DNA of 18,093 nt from Streptosporangiaceae bacterium (lineage in GTDB: Bacteria > Actinomycetota > Actinomycetes > Streptosporangiales > Streptosporangiaceae). Position numbers and translations under genes: made by a program. This document shows positions 15,227-18,093 of this stretch, piece after piece. Every line of letters begins with the position of its first letter. The first letter of the stretch is position 1. The notes beneath the pieces were generated by a model that was given only the letters and a program-made list of their open reading frames with translations, had not been told where the DNA came from and did no database searches. The DNA lies in contig JAICWX010000175.1 in NCBI GenBank assembly GCA_025934635.1, forward strand, positions 1 to 18,093. The letters are read 5' to 3'.

Positions 15227-16171
15227 ATGACAACGACAACGGCAACGGCACCCGTTAACCTGCCCGTGCTGCCGCCGGCCACCGGCCGGGCCGGACTGCG
15301 CGGAGTGCTCGCCTCGGAGTTCACCAAGATCCGCTCGGTCCGTTCCACTTACTGGACCCTCGCGGCGCTGATCGTCGTCAGCGTCGGCATCGCGGCCATC
15401 GCCGGGTTCGGCATCGCGTCCAACATCCACAACAACCCGCAGAACAAGGCGGGGACGGACGCCACCCAGGCATCGCTGATCGCCTTCTTCGAGCTCGGCC
15501 AGCTGATCATCGCGGTGGTCGGCGCCATGAGCATCACGTCCGAGTACTCCACCGGGATGATCCGCACCTCGCTGACCGTGATGCCGGGGCGCGGCACCAT
15601 CTACCTCGCCAAGCTGATCGTCCTCACCACGGTGGCACTGGTCATCTCGCTGGTGACCTCGTTCATCTCGTTCTTCGTCGGCCAGGCGGCGATGTCCGGC
15701 TCGGGCGTGACCGCGTCGCTGTTCCATTCGGTCACGATCCCGATGAACGCCCTCGTGAAAGGGCCCGCCGGCGGTCCGGGCAACGGGCCGCCCGCCGTGA
15801 CGTTCCAGGGCACCGCGACGATCTCTCCCGGCACGGTGCTCGTCGCCATCATCGGCACCGCGCTGTTCGTCACCGTGGTCACGCTGATCGCTTTCGGCCT
15901 CGGCGCGATCATCCGGCACACCGCCGGCGCGATCACCTCCGCCATCGGCCTGATGTTCGTGCTCTCGATCATCATCCAGATCCTGCCGGACAACTGGCGC
16001 TGGGACATCATGCGGTTCTTCCCCGACGCGGCGGGCCGGGTCCTCTCGGTGACAGTGGGATCATCAAACTCGCACCTGTGGTCAGCGTGGCCGCAATTCC
16101 TGGTCACGGTGATCTGGGCCGTGGTCCTGGTCGGCGCCGGCGGGTACCTCTTCCGCAAGCGCGACGCCTGA
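15227..16171 (+). CDS. ABC-2-type transporter permease
   Basis: This is a 314-residue membrane partner of the preceding ATPase, starting three bases after its stop. After a 30-residue cytoplasmic head with the family-typical LASEFTKIRSVRSTYWTL (about 28-45) come about six helices. The first is at about 44-65; others are at AQLIIAVVGAMSI, LIVLTTVALVISLVTSFISFF, VLVAIIGTALFVTVVTLIAF, AIGLMFVLSIIIQIL and FLVTVIWAVVLVGAGGYLF. A Gly/Pro-rich loop sits near 175-190. The end YLFRKRDA is the typical C-terminus of this family. It converges on the dioxygenase gene with 32 bp between stops. Confidence 0.93.
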   Translation: MTTTTATAPVNLPVLPPATGRAGLRGVLASEFTKIRSVRSTYWTLAALIVVSVGIAAIAGFGIASNIHNNPQNKAGTDATQASLIAFFELGQLIIAVVGAMSITSEYSTGMIRTSLTVMPGRGTIYLAKLIVLTTVALVISLVTSFISFFVGQAAMSGSGVTASLFHSVTIPMNALVKGPAGGPGNGPPAVTFQGTATISPGTVLVAIIGTALFVTVVTLIAFGLGAIIRHTAGAITSAIGLMFVLSIIIQILPDNWRWDIMRFFPDAAGRVLSVTVGSSNSHLWSAWPQFLVTVIWAVVLVGAGGYLFRKRDA

Positions 16172-16203
16172 TAATTGCCAGTCGGCTGTCGGCCGGCCAT
16201 CCC

Positions 16204-17091
16204 TCAGCGGTAGGGCGTCAGGTCGGCCCGGGGGTAGCGCGTTTGGGTGTCGGCCAAGGTCTGCTCGTCCCAGTACGGGTCGCCGGGAGCGGGCCATCCG
16301 AACACCGACCGCTCCCGGGGGGTCGCCCGCTCGACGATCTCGGACCAGCCTGGTTGCGTCGCGCGCTCGGCCCAGGCGACCCGGCCGGTCCAGCGCGGTC
16401 CCCACGCGTCGTAGTTGACGAGGAGCGCAAAGCGGGTTGAGCGTTCCCCGGTCATGGCCGACCCACGGTGAAGCACGTCGGTCCGACGAACGAGCAGGGT
16501 TCCCGCGGGACCTGTCATGGAGACCTCCACCTCGGCGAATTTCCCCGCGGGGAGGTACTCGTTCGTGATGTCGTGATCCCCTGGGACCGGCCAGTACGGC
16601 ACGCTCTGCCCGGCCGGCAGCGGAACGACCTTGGTAGGGCCGTCCTCCTCGCCGACGTCTGACAGGAGGATCCAGCAGTCCATCTGGGTGGCCGGCTGGG
16701 AGCGCTTGGGCACGACGAGGGTGTGGTTGGCGAAATCGCGGTGGTGGCACTGGTCGTAGTCAACGGCCCCGGCGTACTTGGCCCACAGCCCCGCCTCATA
16801 TAGACGCAGGTCGGCCGAACCAAGGAAGCGCTCGGCCAGGTCGAGCAGGCCGGGGTGAAAGGCCAGTCGGTTCAGGTCCCACGACCGCCACGGTCCGCGG
16901 ATTTCGCCGGCCCACTGGCTGGTTGCTAGCCAGGCATGAGCGGCCGGGTCGGCGAAGTACTCCCCGGGCCGCGGGTAGTGCAGCCACAAAGCGTCCTGGG
17001 CCGCCGCCAGCTCGTCAGCCTCGAGAAATCCCTCGAAGATCAGATAGCCCCGGTCACGCAGATCCGCCACACAACGGTCCGGAACTCTCAT
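16204..17091 (-). CDS. Phytanoyl-CoA dioxygenase (PhyH)-family Fe(II)/2-oxoglutarate oxygenase
   Basis: This 295-residue soluble enzyme begins with the family-typical RDRGYLIFEGFLEADELAAA (residues 12-31). The iron-binding facial triad is H117-x-D119 (CHHRDF) and H208 (DVLHRGSA), and R220 (STRFALL) is the probable 2-oxoglutarate anchor. The core resembles PhyH enzymes that hydroxylate small molecules, including secondary metabolites. ATG 17089-17091 has an in-frame stop shortly upstream and fits the N-terminal alignment; no strong ribosome-binding site is visible. It stands alone, convergent with the ABC-2 permease, so context gives no substrate. Confidence 0.9.
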   Translation of the reverse strand: MRVPDRCVADLRDRGYLIFEGFLEADELAAAQDALWLHYPRPGEYFADPAAHAWLATSQWAGEIRGPWRSWDLNRLAFHPGLLDLAERFLGSADLRLYEAGLWAKYAGAVDYDQCHHRDFANHTLVVPKRSQPATQMDCWILLSDVGEEDGPTKVVPLPAGQSVPYWPVPGDHDITNEYLPAGKFAEVEVSMTGPAGTLLVRRTDVLHRGSAMTGERSTRFALLVNYDAWGPRWTGRVAWAERATQPGWSEIVERATPRERSVFGWPAPGDPYWDEQTLADTQTRYPRADLTPYR

Positions 17092-17179
17092 CGACGCCGC
17101 CAGCTAGACGAGTCCAGGGGCGACGCCGCCCGGACGAAACCGCTGAGACGATAGAACCCGGGAAAGGAAACCAGGCTGA

Positions 17180-17239
17180 ATGATGACACGGCGAAGCAAC
17201 ACCTCATTGGTCATGGAGGAGCGTGCCGCGCAGTGTTGA
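17180..17239 (+). CDS. Possible 19-residue leader ORF (doubtful)
   Basis: ATG 17180 opens MMTRRSNTSLVMEERAAQC and stops at 17237-17239. A GGGAAAGGA sequence lies about 11 bases upstream. Its stop codon sits inside the loop of the first hairpin. It may be chance. Confidence 0.15.
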   Translation: MMTRRSNTSLVMEERAAQC

Positions 17240-17281
17240 GCGGCACGCGATGACAGGTCTGAGACCTACGCGTCAGCGCGT
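17221..17281 (+). other. Cluster of three adjacent hairpins
   Basis: Hairpin 1 has arms GCGTGCCGC (17221-17229) and GCGGCACGC (17240-17248) with a 10-base loop. Dyad 2 has AGGTCT (17255-17260) and AGACCT (17262-17267) around one base. Hairpin 3 has ACGCG (17268-17272) and CGCGT (17277-17281) with a 4-base loop. All stems are perfect. Possible roles are terminator, structured leader RNA or regulator binding sites. Confidence 0.45.
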
Positions 17282-17405
17282 GCCCTAGCAGCCGGGTTGC
17301 ATGGCCCGAATAGTAGCAGCGCCGGGGCGAGCATAAGGCTTGTCGGCGCTGAAGAGGCCGCCCGCATCCCCGCCGCTAACAGGTGCTGCATTCCGTCCGG
17401 GGTGA

Positions 17406-18022
17406 CATCCCCTGCCTGCCCCGGAACTGCCGACTACATGGTCGAACGGTCCCTGGGCGCAGGATCCTTACCACGTCGTGGTGTCGTTCGCGGTTATCTT
17501 CGTCCCCCTCGTGGCGGTGTTGTCCATGTCACGGGTGCCGCTATGCCGTCGCAATGCACCCCTGCCTACACGCCGGGCGCGCGACCTGCTGCGTATCAGC
17601 CGGGTCCTGCTGTGGCGAGCTTTCAAGGCACCGATCCCTGATGCCGGCGGCCCGGACTGGCTGTCCGATGTGATCACGCTCGGCGAGCGCGCCAGGCGGC
17701 TACCTGCTCTTCTTCATGGTCACGGCGTTCGGCGTGTTCGCGTTCGTAACGATCGCCGGGCATCACCTCGGTCTGGTCGTGAGCGACCACCCGCAGCTAA
17801 TCACCGCGACGAACGCTGAGCTTCGGAAGATCCCGGTCCACGCCCTAGTCGCGGCTAGCGCCAGCGCTCCGGTCTCGATTGCGTTTCGTTCAGTGATCTG
17901 GTCCGCACTCGGAATCAGCGAACAGCAGGCTAGCTGGCCCGACTTCAACGAGCTTGTGCTCGGCACCGCCGCTGTGACGGCGATCGTGACCGTGATGATT
18001 GAGTCGCTGGTGCATCTCTCGG
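17406..18022 (+). pseudogene. Decayed membrane-protein gene, split by a frameshift near 17690-17700
   Basis: From 17406 to about 17690 one frame (phase of 17478) reads like a real protein, with PTTWSNGPWAQDPYHVVVSF followed by AVIFVPLVAVLSMSRVPL, then a basic stretch RRARDLLRISRVLLWRAFKA and GGPDWLSDVITLGERA. Near 17690-17700 the meaningful frame shifts by +1 and continues YLLFFMVTAFGVFAFVTIAG, then HHLGLVVSDHPQLI and a helix LVLGTAAVTAIVTVMIESLV. The first frame has a stop at 17403-17405 and no convincing upstream start. I recall a family of uncharacterised actinobacterial membrane proteins with similar halves joined by a longer middle, so an internal deletion is possible. The 3' end is unclear because the second frame stays open into the minus-strand gene. 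Confidence 0.55.
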
Positions 18023-18093
18023 TCAGGCGTCGCGGAGGCGGAGCAGCAGGGCGGCGGCCAGCAAGGCGGCGGCGGACCAGGCCGCGAGCACGC
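18023..18093 (-). CDS. C-terminal tail of a probable ABC-2-type permease (runs off right edge)
   Basis: Read leftward, the last 22 codons give VLAAWSAAALLAAALLLRLR then DA and a TGA stop (18023-18025). This is one hydrophobic helix followed by a short charged end, the same ending style (RKRDA) as the ABC-2 permease at 15227-16171. Most of the gene lies beyond the window, so the family call is tentative. Confidence 0.55.
   Translation of the reverse strand, partial: VLAAWSAAALLAAALLLRLRDA

Larger units (their letters stand above)
17092..17405. other. Non-coding stretch with hairpin cluster
   Basis: I see no convincing gene in these 314 bases. They hold a possible 19-codon ORF (17180-17239) and the hairpin cluster at 17221-17281, each listed separately. 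Longer open frames through here match no family and overlap the end of the dioxygenase gene on the other strand. Confidence 0.5.

Noticed and set aside
17221..17300. tRNA-like fold
   Set aside because: Stem lengths and order do not fit a cloverleaf, and there is no T-loop or anticodon arm sequence.
17297..17641. 114-codon plus-strand ORF
   Set aside because: The better protein-like sequence over 17406-17690 is in another frame; this one is Pro/Gly/Arg-rich without a fold.

Overview
The window is very GC-rich, with codon third positions almost all G or C, GTG and TTG starts, and genes packed with 4-base stop/start overlaps. It carries lipobox lipoproteins, MacB/FtsX-type and ABC-2-type exporters, and CutS-like and CitA-like sensor kinases. 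This points to a soil-type actinomycete (Actinomycetota); the genus cannot be fixed from sequence alone. No rRNA, tRNA, CRISPR array, transposase or integrase was seen.

Region 1 (1-5338) is an envelope export module. Reading leftward from 3400 are two related lipoproteins, a membrane-fusion (HlyD/MacA-like) adaptor, an ABC ATPase and a MacB-type permease that runs off the left edge. Every junction is a 4-base overlap, so the genes look translationally coupled. Diverging rightward from the same 85-bp intergenic region is an OmpR-family response regulator/histidine kinase pair. A large interrupted dyad lies between the two transcription units and is a good candidate operator.

Region 2 (5292-8450) is a PadR-regulated exporter read leftward: PadR repressor, ABC ATPase, and a large FtsX-type permease whose 3' end overlaps the 3' end of the region 1 kinase by 47 bp. 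A perfect 27-bp palindrome overlaps the likely padR -10 box.

Region 3 (8513-14069) pairs a CitA/DcuS-type sensor kinase and its CitB-type regulator (leftward) with a divergent uptake transporter (rightward) made of ATPase, permease and NMT1-like lipoprotein binding protein. The simplest reading is that the kinase senses the transporter's substrate. A GC-rich hairpin follows the binding-protein gene.

Region 4 (14086-16171) holds two tiny chained ORFs of doubtful status followed by an ABC-2-type ATPase and permease. A phytanoyl-CoA dioxygenase-family enzyme (16204-17091) converges on this pair.

Region 5 (17092-18093) is non-coding or decayed: a cluster of three hairpins with a possible 19-codon ORF, a membrane-protein pseudogene split across two frames, and at the right edge the C-terminal tail of another permease-like gene on the minus strand.
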